The notes under the pieces: generated by a model
The model's database searches: none
What the model was told of the DNA's origin: nothing
Seen by the model: the letters and a program-made list of their open reading frames with translations, nothing else
In this document: piece by piece, positions 6,892-15,545 of the stretch
Layout of the letters: the number at the start of each line of letters is the position of its first letter
Position numbering within the stretch: position 1 is the stretch's first letter
NCBI GenBank assembly: GCA_036011305.1
Contig: DASCNA010000181.1
Location: 1-56,285 of the forward strand
Direction of reading: 5' to 3'
Source of the DNA: DASCNA01 sp036011305
GTDB lineage: Bacteria > Verrucomicrobiota > Lentisphaeria > Victivallales > GWF2-38-69
Length of the DNA: 56,285 nucleotides
Made by a program: the position numbers and the translations under genes

Positions 6892-9888
6892 ATGTCAGCA
6901 GAAAATAAAAATACTTATATCGAGCACAATTATAATGATTTATATTCCACTGACAAATATGAGTTCTGCGATATTTCCTATCAGGAGATAATGCAGAAAA
7001 GAATAATCAATGTACTACTCATATGTTCAAATTATGATGCATTTTTACTTGAGGAAGATGGCCGGATTAATGAAAAGATTTTCTTTGAATACACATCATA
7101 TAATTTACGCTACCCTCCAAGATTCACTCACGCAAGTTCATCTGAAGAAGCATTCAAACTCCTCGAAGTAACTTCTTTTGATTTAGTCATTTCCATGTTA
7201 AATGTAGGTGAAACAGATGCTTTCGAAATGGCTGCTAAAGTGAAAAAAAAATACTCGGATATTCCAATAGTTCTTCTGGCACATTTTTCACGGGAAGTAT
7301 CAATGCGAATTGCCAATGAAGATCTTAGTTCAATTGACCACGTATTCTGCTGGCTTGGCAACACAGGTCTACTTCTAGCTATAATTAAACTTTTAGAAGA
7401 TGAGATGAATGCTGAAATTGATGTTGATGAAAAAGGTGTCCAGGCTATTTTACTTATTGAAGATTCCATAAGATATTATTCTTCCTATCTTCCGATAATC
7501 TATCAGGCTATATTTGAACAGAGTCTTGAACTTATGTCTGAAGGGCTAAACGAACACCAGAAAACACTTAGGATGAGAGCCCGGCCCAAGATTCTACTTG
7601 CAAAAAATTTTGAAGATGCAATTAAACTTTACAGAAAATACAGAGAAAACCTTTTAGGAGTTATTTCTGATATTGCCTATGACAGACAAGGCAAAAAAGA
7701 TAAGAAAGCCGGAATTCAACTTGCATGTTTAATAAGAAAAACCCGCAATCAAATGCCTATCCTTTTACAGTCATCTGATAAATGGGGGTATGATGTTTTT
7801 AGTGCAATGGGAATAAGTTTCATTAATAAATATTCAAAAACACTGCTGATTGAATTGAAAAGCTATATCAAAATTAATTATGGATTTGGAGATTTTGTAT
7901 TTAAAGATCCTGATACTGGTCAGGAAATAGCCAGAGCTACCAATCTGCATTCACTCCAACACAGAATAGCCGAGGTTGATTCAAAATCACTTTCCTGGCA
8001 TGTAACCAACAACCATTTTTCACGCTGGCTTAAAGCTAGGACTTTGTTCTCTCTATCCACATTGTTTGCAAATAAAAGTATTAATGATTTTAATAACACT
8101 GATGAAGTAAGAAGTTACCTTGTTGACACTATAAGAAATTACAGAAGATCAAAAGGAAGAGGAATTATTGCAAGCCATCTTGACGAATACGCAATTTTTA
8201 CTAGGCTAGGCGATGGACAACTAGGTGGAAAAGGACGCGGACTAGCTTTCATAGACTCATTTATTCAAAAACATAAACTAATGTTTAAATGGGACGATGT
8301 TATGGTCAGCATTCCACGTACATTAGTTCTGACAACTGACCAATTTGACAGCTTTATGGGACATAACAACCTCTATGATTTTGCATTGTCAGATGTGGAG
8401 GATGAAAAGATAATCGAATCTTTCACCAATGCAGAATTACCACCTAAACTTCTGGAATATGTTAAAGAAATATGTGATGTTATAAAAACTCCTATTGCTG
8501 TTCGTTCATCAAGCTTACTTGAAGACAGCCATTATCAGCCTTTTGCTGGAGTATACTCTACTTTTATGATACCTAATAACCATCAGGACATTGGTGTCAG
8601 GCAAAGACAACTGGAACAGGCTATCAAAAGCGTATATGCTTCTGTATTTTTAAAAGAAAGCAAAGCATATATTACTGCTACCTCCAATGTAATAGATGAA
8701 GAGAAAATGGGAGTGGTGATACAGGAAATTAGTGGTAACAAATATGAAAACAGATTTTATCCAACTGTTTCAGGAGTAGCCAGGTCTCTTAATTTTTATC
8801 CTATAGAACCGGAAAAAAGTGAAGACGGTATTGCAAATATTGCTTTTGGACTTGGGAAAACTATTGTTGAAGGCGGCCTTTCTATGAGATTCTGTCCTAA
8901 ATATCCCAAAAAAGTGCTCCAACTCTCCGTTCCCGAATTTGCTCTTAAAGATACACAAAAAGAGTTTTACGCATTGGATCTTGATCCTGATAAATTTCAC
9001 TCATCACTTGACGAAACAGTTAATCTGCTTAAACTGAAAGTCAGAAAAGCAGAAAAAGATAACGCTCTAAAATTTGTAGCATCAACATTCGATTACCAGG
9101 ATCAGATTATCCGTGACGGGATACATGAAGGCGGTAAAAAACTTATTACTTTTTCTAATATTCTGAAATACAACTCATTCCCACTTGCAGAAATACTTCA
9201 AACATTATTAGAAATCGGCCAACAGGAAATGAACAACCAGGTTGAAATAGAATTTTCTGTTAAGCTTGACGTTCCCCGCGGCAATCATAAATTATTTCAT
9301 TTCTTACAGATCAGGCCAATAGTTGAAACTGAGGAAAAAGTTCAAATTGATCTGGAACAGTATAGCGAAAAAGATGTTATAATTTCATGCGACATGGCTT
9401 TGGGAAATGGAATAATTGATGACATTAACGACATTATATATGTTAAACCTGAAGTTTTTGATCCATCTGACACTGAACTCATTGCAGCTACTATTGATAA
9501 ACTTAACTCAGCCTTTACTGCAGAAAAAAGAAACTATATTCTTGTTGGTCCAGGACGATGGGGATCAAATGATCCTTGGCTGGGTGTTCCAGTTAAATGG
9601 TCTCAAATATCTGCTGCCCGCCTTATTATTGAATCAGGGCTTAAGGATTTTCAGATTGATCCAAGCCAAGGGACTCACTTTTTCCAAAATCTTACTTCTT
9701 TCAGTGTTGGATATTTTACTATCAACCCATTTAATAAGGATGGTTATTATGATGTTGAATTCCTTAATGCTCAGGAAAAAGTTTTTGAGGATAAATATGT
9801 AAGGCATATTCATTTCAAGGAACCCGTAGTTATTAAAATTGACGGTAGAAAGAAAAAAGGAGTTTTATTTAAACCGGGCAATTCCTGA
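6892..9888 (+). CDS. Receiver-domain plus PEP/pyruvate-binding (PPDK-N-like) protein
   Basis: The protein is 998 residues from the ATG at 6892, which has CGGAGA seven bases upstream. A TTG two codons earlier is less well placed. Residues about 38-170 and 183-330 look like two receiver (CheY-like) folds. The second begins ILLIEDS, with the acidic pair typical of a phospho-acceptor site. After a linker comes a pyruvate-phosphate-dikinase N-terminal ATP-grasp domain: LGDGQLGGKGRGLAF near 440, then IAVRSSSLLEDS near 533 and FAGVYSTF. The C-terminus holds GPGRWGSNDPWLGVP. The phosphohistidine swivel domain and the TIM-barrel PEP-binding domain of PPDK and PEP synthase are absent, so it cannot complete the pyruvate-to-PEP reaction alone. 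From memory, similar proteins occur in Bacteroidetes and PVC genomes with no assigned role. It may be a nucleotide-dependent phosphotransferase or signalling enzyme. It is monocistronic. Confidence 0.75.
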   Translation: MSAENKNTYIEHNYNDLYSTDKYEFCDISYQEIMQKRIINVLLICSNYDAFLLEEDGRINEKIFFEYTSYNLRYPPRFTHASSSEEAFKLLEVTSFDLVISMLNVGETDAFEMAAKVKKKYSDIPIVLLAHFSREVSMRIANEDLSSIDHVFCWLGNTGLLLAIIKLLEDEMNAEIDVDEKGVQAILLIEDSIRYYSSYLPIIYQAIFEQSLELMSEGLNEHQKTLRMRARPKILLAKNFEDAIKLYRKYRENLLGVISDIAYDRQGKKDKKAGIQLACLIRKTRNQMPILLQSSDKWGYDVFSAMGISFINKYSKTLLIELKSYIKINYGFGDFVFKDPDTGQEIARATNLHSLQHRIAEVDSKSLSWHVTNNHFSRWLKARTLFSLSTLFANKSINDFNNTDEVRSYLVDTIRNYRRSKGRGIIASHLDEYAIFTRLGDGQLGGKGRGLAFIDSFIQKHKLMFKWDDVMVSIPRTLVLTTDQFDSFMGHNNLYDFALSDVEDEKIIESFTNAELPPKLLEYVKEICDVIKTPIAVRSSSLLEDSHYQPFAGVYSTFMIPNNHQDIGVRQRQLEQAIKSVYASVFLKESKAYITATSNVIDEEKMGVVIQEISGNKYENRFYPTVSGVARSLNFYPIEPEKSEDGIANIAFGLGKTIVEGGLSMRFCPKYPKKVLQLSVPEFALKDTQKEFYALDLDPDKFHSSLDETVNLLKLKVRKAEKDNALKFVASTFDYQDQIIRDGIHEGGKKLITFSNILKYNSFPLAEILQTLLEIGQQEMNNQVEIEFSVKLDVPRGNHKLFHFLQIRPIVETEEKVQIDLEQYSEKDVIISCDMALGNGIIDDINDIIYVKPEVFDPSDTELIAATIDKLNSAFTAEKRNYILVGPGRWGSNDPWLGVPVKWSQISAARLIIESGLKDFQIDPSQGTHFFQNLTSFSVGYFTINPFNKDGYYDVEFLNAQEKVFEDKYVRHIHFKEPVVIKIDGRKKKGVLFKPGNS

Positions 9889-10000
9889 GAAGCAATACAA
9901 AATTAATGCTGTTAAAATCTATCTGATATAAATATATTCTTGACTTATGTTACAGTATTCAGTAAAACTCTTTAAAATCACTTGATTATGGATAAAAAAA

Positions 10001-10034
10001 CGGGTAGTCAGAAGTAAGAACTTCCGAATACCCG
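10001..10034. terminator. Hairpin terminator after the PEP-binding gene
   Basis: CGGGTA (10001-10006) pairs with TACCCG (10029-10034). An inner stem, GAAGT/ACTTC, sits inside, with A-runs before and A/T after. It lies between the convergent genes ending at 9888 (+) and 10097 (-). Confidence 0.65.
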
Positions 10035-10058
10035 ATAAAATATTCTTTAAATATAAAT

Positions 10059-10087
10059 TTTATTCACTAATTTTATCAGTGAATAAA
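10059..10087 (-). terminator. A/T-rich hairpin at the 3' end of gdhA
   Basis: TTTATTCACT (10059-10068) and AGTGAATAAA (10078-10087) form a perfect 10-bp stem 10 bp beyond the gdhA stop. The T-tract after it is poor, so it may work together with the hairpin at 10001-10034. Confidence 0.5.
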
Positions 10088-10096
10088 ACCAATCAA

Positions 10097-11434
10097 TTAA
10101 TAGCCCAAATCAATCATTGCATCAGCAACTTTTTTGAAACCAGCAATATTTGAACCTTTAACATAGTTAATGTATCCATCTTCTTCACGGCCATATTTCA
10201 AACCAGCTTCATGGATAGAACTCATGATATGTTTCAATCTTTCATCAACTTCTTCTTTAGGCCATAAAAGTTTCATGCTGTTCTGGCTCATTTCCAATCC
10301 TGAAACTGCAACACCCCCAGCATTAGCAGCTTTACCCGGTGCAAAAAGTATTTTATTCTTGTGGAATAAAGTTACAGCATCAGCAGTGCATCCCATGTTT
10401 GAAGTTTCTACAACATATTTACAGCCATTAGCGATAAGTGTTTTAGCATCTTCTTCATTAAGTTCATTCTGTATAGCACTTGGGAAAGCCATATCAACTT
10501 TAACTTCCCATGGTTTTTTCCCAGGGAAAAATTTGGCTCCGAATTCTTCTGCATATGGAGCAACTACATCATTATTAGAAGCTCTGAGTTCCAGCAAATA
10601 ATCCCATTTTTCAGGAGTATTTATGCCTTCTTCGTCTAATATATATCCATCAGGACCGGAAATAGTAACTACTTTTGCTCCCAGTTCTGTAGCTTTCATA
10701 CAAACACCCCAGGATACGTTACCGAAACCTGAAACTGAAATTCTTTTACCAGCAAATGAGTCATTCTGGAATTTTAGCATTTCATCTGCATAATATACTG
10801 AACCAAAACCAGTAGCTTCAGGTCTGATAAGTGAACCGCCCCAGTTCATACCTTTTCCTGTTAATACACCAGTATTTTCACTTCTTAATCTTTTGTACTG
10901 TCCATACAGAAAACCAATTTCTCTACCACCAACACCGATATCTCCAGCAGGAACATCTGTACTTGGGCCGATAAATTTCTGAAGTTCTGTCATAAATGAT
11001 TTGCAGAATCTCATTATTTCAGCATCTGATTTTCCTTTAGGATTGAAATCAGAACCGCCCTTACCACCGCCCATCGGTAGAGTTGTCAAACTGTTTTTAA
11101 ACATCTGTTCAAAACCCAAAAATTTAAGTCCGCCTAAAGTTACACTTGGGTGAAATCTTAATCCGCCTTTGTATGGGCCTATTGCATTATTAAATTGAAC
11201 ACGGTATCCCTTGTTCACCTCTATATTCCCATTATCATCTTCCCATTCAACCTTAAAGCTGAAAACTCTGTCCGGTTCTGTGATTCTTTCAAGGATTTTA
11301 CCCTGTAGGTAACGTGGATTTTCGTTAACAAAATCTATAACAGTTTCAACTACTTCTTTTGCAGCTTGAATAAATTCAGGTTGGGCTGGATTTTTTCTTT
11401 CAAGTTCTGCCATAAATTTATTAAGTTCGTACAT
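10097..11434 (-). CDS. gdhA: Glutamate dehydrogenase, hexameric GdhA type (NADP)
   Basis: This enzyme makes glutamate from 2-oxoglutarate and ammonium, usually with NADPH, and assimilates nitrogen in the cytoplasm. At 445 residues it has the usual GdhA length. PMGGGKGGSDFNPKGKSD near 120-137 carries the substrate-binding and catalytic Lys region. GKGMNWGGSLIRPEATGFG near 193-212 leads into the Rossmann domain, where VSGFGNVSWG is the dinucleotide loop. The start is well supported by AGGAG six bases before the ATG. It stands alone between a hairpin and a 335-bp upstream gap. NADP use is inferred from similarity to E. coli GdhA. With the large NAD-type enzyme at 3097-6255 the genome carries both GDH classes. 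Confidence 0.92.
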   Translation of the reverse strand: MYELNKFMAELERKNPAQPEFIQAAKEVVETVIDFVNENPRYLQGKILERITEPDRVFSFKVEWEDDNGNIEVNKGYRVQFNNAIGPYKGGLRFHPSVTLGGLKFLGFEQMFKNSLTTLPMGGGKGGSDFNPKGKSDAEIMRFCKSFMTELQKFIGPSTDVPAGDIGVGGREIGFLYGQYKRLRSENTGVLTGKGMNWGGSLIRPEATGFGSVYYADEMLKFQNDSFAGKRISVSGFGNVSWGVCMKATELGAKVVTISGPDGYILDEEGINTPEKWDYLLELRASNNDVVAPYAEEFGAKFFPGKKPWEVKVDMAFPSAIQNELNEEDAKTLIANGCKYVVETSNMGCTADAVTLFHKNKILFAPGKAANAGGVAVSGLEMSQNSMKLLWPKEEVDERLKHIMSSIHEAGLKYGREEDGYINYVKGSNIAGFKKVADAMIDLGY

Positions 11435-11769
11435 TGTCTGCTCCTTTTTTGGTTGTTTGGTCGTTTAACTAAACTAGCTCCCTAATATCTATAATATTTA
11501 ATTATTTAATTAACATAAGATATATTAACCTTCAAAATATGGTTAGTAATACTTACGATAATAATAAACCTACTTTACTATATATGATCTCTTTTAAAAA
11601 ATACTATTTTTTTGCATTAAACAATAATAAATAACACTTTAATGTTCACCAATAGAACAAATATGTTCACTCAAAACTACTTACATAAAAATAATCTTTT
11701 TTATATATTTAAATACCAAGTTGCTAATTAAAGTTTTCCTGTTAAGGTATATGCTTACTTTTCTAAAAC
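11435..11769. other. Gene-free upstream region of gdhA and tRNA-Ser
   Basis: This is 335 bp of AT-rich sequence holding the gdhA promoter (minus) and the tRNA promoter (plus). I see no convincing -35/-10 pair, riboswitch or small gene. Confidence 0.4.
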
Positions 11770-11859
11770 GGAGAGATGGCCGAGTGGTCGAAGGCGCAGC
11801 ATTGGAAATGCTGTGTAGGGGTAACTCTACCATGGGTTCGAATCCCATTCTCTCCGCCA
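11770..11859 (+). tRNA. tRNA-Ser (anticodon GGA)
   Basis: The acceptor stem GGAGAGA (11770-11776) pairs with TCTCTCC (11849-11855), followed by discriminator G and an encoded CCA. The anticodon arm CAGCA-TTGGAAA-TGCTG gives GGA, which reads TCC and TCT. A long variable arm typical of class II tRNA-Ser is present, and the T-loop reads GGTTCGAATCC. Confidence 0.97.
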
Positions 11860-12060
11860 CTTAAAGTATTATATCTTATAGGATTATTACTTTACTTCAG
11901 GTAACAGTTATTTTCAGATTTTATACAAATGGTTTAGATTAAAGTATTTTTATATATTATAATTTATTGTAGAAGAATAGATTAGATAATTTTATAAAGC
12001 AGTAAACTGCACCATTATATTTAGATAAATAAACATAATTTTATATAAGGAACTTAGAAA

Positions 12061-13869
12061 ATGTCAGGTTTAAGAAATATAGCTATAATAGCACATGTTG
12101 ACCATGGTAAAACTACTTTGGTCGATCAAATACTGAAACAGGCAAAACTATTCAGAGACAACCAGCAGATGCAGGAATGTTTTTTGGACAGTAATGATCT
12201 CGAAAGAGAAAGAGGAATTACTATTTTATCCAAAAACATAAGTATTAACTACAGAGACACAAAAATCAATATTATAGATACTCCAGGACACTGTGATTTC
12301 GGAGGCCAGGTTGAGCGTGTTTTAAACTTGGCTGATGGAGTAATTCTTTTAGTCGATGCCGCTGAAGGGCCAATGCCTCAAACAAGATTTGTCTTAGAAA
12401 AAGCATTATCATTGAATTTAAAGCCTATAGTTGTAATAAACAAAGTTGATAAACCTGACTCTCGTGTCAAAGAAGTACTGGATAAAGTATATGAACTTTT
12501 CATTGAACTTGATGCTTCAGATGAGCAGCTTGATTTTCCAGTACTTTACGGAAGTGGAAGAGATGGCTGGGCAGCAACTGAATTAAAACCGAAAGAAAAA
12601 AAATCTATTATACCTTTAATGGATGCTATAGTAGATCATATACCTGAACCAAAAGTTATAGATGGTCCTGTACAAATGCAGGTTGCTACTTTGGACTATT
12701 CTGAATTTGTCGGTCGAATAGGCATTGGAAGAGTTTATAGAGGTACTCTCGATATAAGCAAACCGATAGTAGTCATTAAAAGAGACGGAACCAAACAACA
12801 GGCACATATTAAACAGTTATTTATATTTGACGGCCTAACCAAAAAAGAAGTTACAAAGGTTGAATGCGGTGATTTATGCTCAGTTGTCGGTATAAACTCT
12901 ATAGATATCAGTGATACAATAACTGATACTGAACATCCTGAAGGCTTACCTAAAATAAGAATAGACCAGCCTACTATATCAATGATTTTCAAAGTTAATG
13001 ATTCGCCTTTATTCGGGCAGGAGGGAAAGTTTGTCAGCAGCAGACATTTGAGAGAAAGACTGTTCAAAGAATCTGAAAGAGATACAGCGTTAAAGGTTGA
13101 AGAACTGGATGGTGATTCATTTAATATTCATGGAAGAGGAGTTCTTCATCTTTCAATTTTAATAGAGAATATGAGGCGTGAAGGTTATGAAATGAGCGTT
13201 TCGCAACCACAGGTCATTACTAAAATAATTGATGGTGTTAAAAATGAACCTATTGAAATTTTAAGTGTGGACCTACCTTCTGAATCAGCAGGAAAAGTAA
13301 TTGAACTTGCTGGAGTCAGAAAAGGCGAAATGATAAATATGGAACCTAGAGACAACCGAAGCCTTGTGGAATTTCATATCCCAACAAGAGGCCTTATCGG
13401 GCTTAGAAGTAAAATAATGACAGCTACAGCGGGTGAAGGAATCGTTTCGCATAGATTTATTCATTATTCGCCTTTCAAAGGCGTAATACCTCAAAGAACA
13501 AACGGAGTTATTGTAAGCATGTCACAAGGCAAATCATCAGCTTTTGCTATTGATGCTCTTCAACTGAGGGGTATATTTTTCATACCTCCTAATGTTGCAA
13601 CTTATGAAGGAATGATACTAGGAGAACATTGTAAGGCAGGAGATCTCGTTGTAAACTTACAGAAGACAAAACAGCTTACAAATGTGAGAGCCTCTGGGAG
13701 TGATAAAGCATTGAAAGTAGCACCATGTCAAAGATTAAGTCTTGAAGAAGCACTTGAGTACATTGCAAGTGATGAGCTGCTTGAAGTTACGCCTAGATCA
13801 ATTAGATTAAGAAAACGTTATCTTTCTGAACTTGAAAGAAAACGTATGTCAAAAAAGAAAGCTGAATAA
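12061..13869 (+). CDS. typA: Ribosome-associated GTPase TypA/BipA
   Basis: This is a translational GTPase of the EF-G/LepA class that binds ribosomes and helps assembly and growth under stress. At 602 residues it is within the usual 590-615. The GTPase domain shows the P-loop AHVDHGKTTL near 11-20, the switch I region with RERGITI, DTPGHCDFGG (G3) near 75-84, and NKVDKPDS (G4) near 129-136. Then come a domain-II beta barrel, domains III and V, and the BipA-specific C-terminus with RGIFFIPPNV. The ATG at 12061 has AAGGAA nine bases upstream. galM follows after 42 bp in the same direction with no hairpin, so read-through is likely. Nothing is unusual. Confidence 0.95.
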   Translation: MSGLRNIAIIAHVDHGKTTLVDQILKQAKLFRDNQQMQECFLDSNDLERERGITILSKNISINYRDTKINIIDTPGHCDFGGQVERVLNLADGVILLVDAAEGPMPQTRFVLEKALSLNLKPIVVINKVDKPDSRVKEVLDKVYELFIELDASDEQLDFPVLYGSGRDGWAATELKPKEKKSIIPLMDAIVDHIPEPKVIDGPVQMQVATLDYSEFVGRIGIGRVYRGTLDISKPIVVIKRDGTKQQAHIKQLFIFDGLTKKEVTKVECGDLCSVVGINSIDISDTITDTEHPEGLPKIRIDQPTISMIFKVNDSPLFGQEGKFVSSRHLRERLFKESERDTALKVEELDGDSFNIHGRGVLHLSILIENMRREGYEMSVSQPQVITKIIDGVKNEPIEILSVDLPSESAGKVIELAGVRKGEMINMEPRDNRSLVEFHIPTRGLIGLRSKIMTATAGEGIVSHRFIHYSPFKGVIPQRTNGVIVSMSQGKSSAFAIDALQLRGIFFIPPNVATYEGMILGEHCKAGDLVVNLQKTKQLTNVRASGSDKALKVAPCQRLSLEEALEYIASDELLEVTPRSIRLRKRYLSELERKRMSKKKAE

Positions 13870-13911
13870 GGTTTTCATTAATCTAATTGAAATAAGGACA
13901 AGGGCGTTATC

Positions 13912-14964
13912 ATGAAAGTGACTAAGTCTACTTTTGGCTGTGTTCCATCTGGCAGGGAAGTATATAAATATACTCTTTCTAACGACAACACCATAAGTAT
14001 TGATATTATTACTTATGGTGGTATTATCACCTCATTAAAAGTACCTAATAAAAAATCAGAGTTAACTGATATTGTATTAGGATTTGATAATCTGGATGCA
14101 TACTTAACAAAACATCCATATTTCGGTGCTTTAGCAGGCCGTCATGCCGGAAGAATTAAAAATGCTGAATTCAGTATTGAAAACAAAACTTACCATCTGA
14201 TTAAAAACTCAAACGGAGTAGATCATATTCACGGCGGTGCCTTTGGTCTTGATAAAGTATTATGGGAATCTGAAAGCTTTGAAACTGAAAATTCAGCCGG
14301 AATAAAACTCAGCTATTTCAGTAAAGATATGGAAGAAGGTTACCCGGGTAATTTGAATATTGAAGTAAAATATGTGCTGAATATAAATAATGAATTAAGC
14401 ATTATTTATAGTGCAAAAACAGATAAAAAGACCCCTCTTGTCTTAACAAATCATACGTACTTTAACCTGAACGGCGAAGAGAGTGGCAGTGATATCCTCA
14501 ACAATAAATTACGTATAAATGCTGATAATTTTTTAGCGTTGGGAGAAAACTCTATTCCTACTGGAGAGATAATAAATGTCAAAAATACTCCAATGGACTT
14601 TTTAAATCTAACAGCAATTGGTGACAGAATAAATGATGATTTTGATCAATTAATTCTTTGCGGAGGCTATGATCATCCATGGTTACTGAACAATACATCA
14701 AAAACTATGACTGCAATAAGTGAATCTACAGGCATAAAACTTGATGTTATTACAGACCAAGCTGTTGTGGTATGCTATACAGGTAATAGTCTTGATAATT
14801 CAATAACCGGTAAGTCTGGTGTAAAATATGCTAAAAATTATGGTTTCTGTCTAGAAACCCAGGGACCACCTGATGCAGTTCATCACCCTAATTTTCCTAA
14901 TGTAATAATATCTCCTGAAAAACCTTTTGCCCAAAACACAACCTGGAAATTTTCAGTTATATAA
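13912..14964 (+). CDS. galM: Aldose 1-epimerase (galactose mutarotase)
   Basis: This enzyme interconverts alpha and beta anomers of galactose and glucose, feeding the Leloir pathway. At 350 residues it is of normal length. Family signatures are YGGIITSLKVP near 35-45, the catalytic His region (NGVDHIHGGAFGLDKVLW near 100-117), NHTYFNLNG near 181-189 (second conserved His), and a C-terminal FCLETQGPPDAVHHPNFP carrying the catalytic Glu. An AAGGACAAGGG stretch precedes the ATG. It is paired with typA rather than with the galactosidase operon 20 kb away, although products of that operon would be its substrates. A hairpin lies directly downstream. Confidence 0.93.
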   Translation: MKVTKSTFGCVPSGREVYKYTLSNDNTISIDIITYGGIITSLKVPNKKSELTDIVLGFDNLDAYLTKHPYFGALAGRHAGRIKNAEFSIENKTYHLIKNSNGVDHIHGGAFGLDKVLWESESFETENSAGIKLSYFSKDMEEGYPGNLNIEVKYVLNINNELSIIYSAKTDKKTPLVLTNHTYFNLNGEESGSDILNNKLRINADNFLALGENSIPTGEIINVKNTPMDFLNLTAIGDRINDDFDQLILCGGYDHPWLLNNTSKTMTAISESTGIKLDVITDQAVVVCYTGNSLDNSITGKSGVKYAKNYGFCLETQGPPDAVHHPNFPNVIISPEKPFAQNTTWKFSVI

Positions 14965-14974
14965 AGATACAATT

Positions 14975-15008
14975 AAAATAGTCATATTGTATTAATCATG
15001 ACTATTTT
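14975..15008. terminator. Bidirectional hairpin between galM and crcB
   Basis: An 11-bp perfect stem, AAAATAGTCAT (14975-14985) with ATGACTATTTT (14998-15008), lies between two convergent genes. A-tracts and T-tracts are built into the stem ends, so it can act in both directions. Confidence 0.8.
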
Positions 15009-15027
15009 AGTTATAAAATTTTCTTAT

Positions 15028-15411
15028 TCAAAACATAAATCTTGCAATCGTTAAACCAAACCAAATTAAAATAATACCTACAAAAAGCTGTAGAAAAATG
15101 TTTATAATAGCGATGCAAAATGATCTATTACGAATCAAAACATAAGTTTCATAACTGAATGTTGAAAAAGTAGTATAAGTTGCAATAAAACCGGTAATTA
15201 ATAAGTTCTGGATATCAGTATCAAATAGATCTGAATACATAATAGCCCCAGTTAAAATCCCCATGACTAAACATCCAGAAAGATTAATAAATAAAGTACC
15301 GAAAGGGAAAAAACTGCTTTTAGAAAAAGTTTGTACTTTATTGGAAATAAAAAATCTGGCAATTGCTCCGAAGAAAGCTCCAACTCCGATAAGAATACAT
15401 TGAAATAACAT
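15028..15411 (-). CDS. crcB: Fluoride exporter CrcB/Fluc
   Basis: This is a 127-residue membrane protein with four predicted helices, the size of a single Fluc subunit that works as an antiparallel dimer to expel fluoride. Signatures are GAFFGAIARFFIS near 9-21, the pore segment FPFGTLFINLSGC near 36-48 with the conserved Asn, and TTFSTFSYET near 79-88 with the Phe and Thr residues lining the pore and sodium site. I looked upstream for a fluoride riboswitch and found none. The SD is weak. Only one crcB is present, consistent with the homodimeric kind. Confidence 0.93.
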   Translation of the reverse strand: MLFQCILIGVGAFFGAIARFFISNKVQTFSKSSFFPFGTLFINLSGCLVMGILTGAIMYSDLFDTDIQNLLITGFIATYTTFSTFSYETYVLIRNRSFCIAIINIFLQLFVGIILIWFGLTIARFMF

Positions 15412-15493
15412 AAAACACCATGGATTATCATTAAATGCTCAGTAGTTCACTATTATATTAATAATTATTCAACTGAATAGATTATCAGAAAAA

Positions 15494-15520
15494 AGGCTGT
15501 AGTAATTTTTACTACAGCCT
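15494..15520 (-). terminator. Rho-independent terminator of the ClpX-like gene
   Basis: AGGCTGTAGTAA (15494-15505) and TTACTACAGCCT (15509-15520) form a 12-bp perfect stem with a 3-nt loop. On the minus strand it is followed by TTTT. It lies 25 bp past the stop of the gene at 15546. Confidence 0.9.
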
Positions 15521-15545
15521 GATAATTATGAATTTGGTTAAATAA

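Noticed and set aside
12735..13067. Open frame on the minus strand inside typA
   Set aside because: It is entirely within a well-supported gene and has no SD and no protein-like motif. The same applies to other antisense frames, such as 1672-1983, 7128-7469, 10170-10601, 33246-33584, 34014-34352 and 42334-42732.
15412..15493. Fluoride riboswitch upstream of crcB
   Set aside because: The conserved crcB-motif segments are absent. The only strong structure nearby (15494-15520) is the terminator of the next gene.
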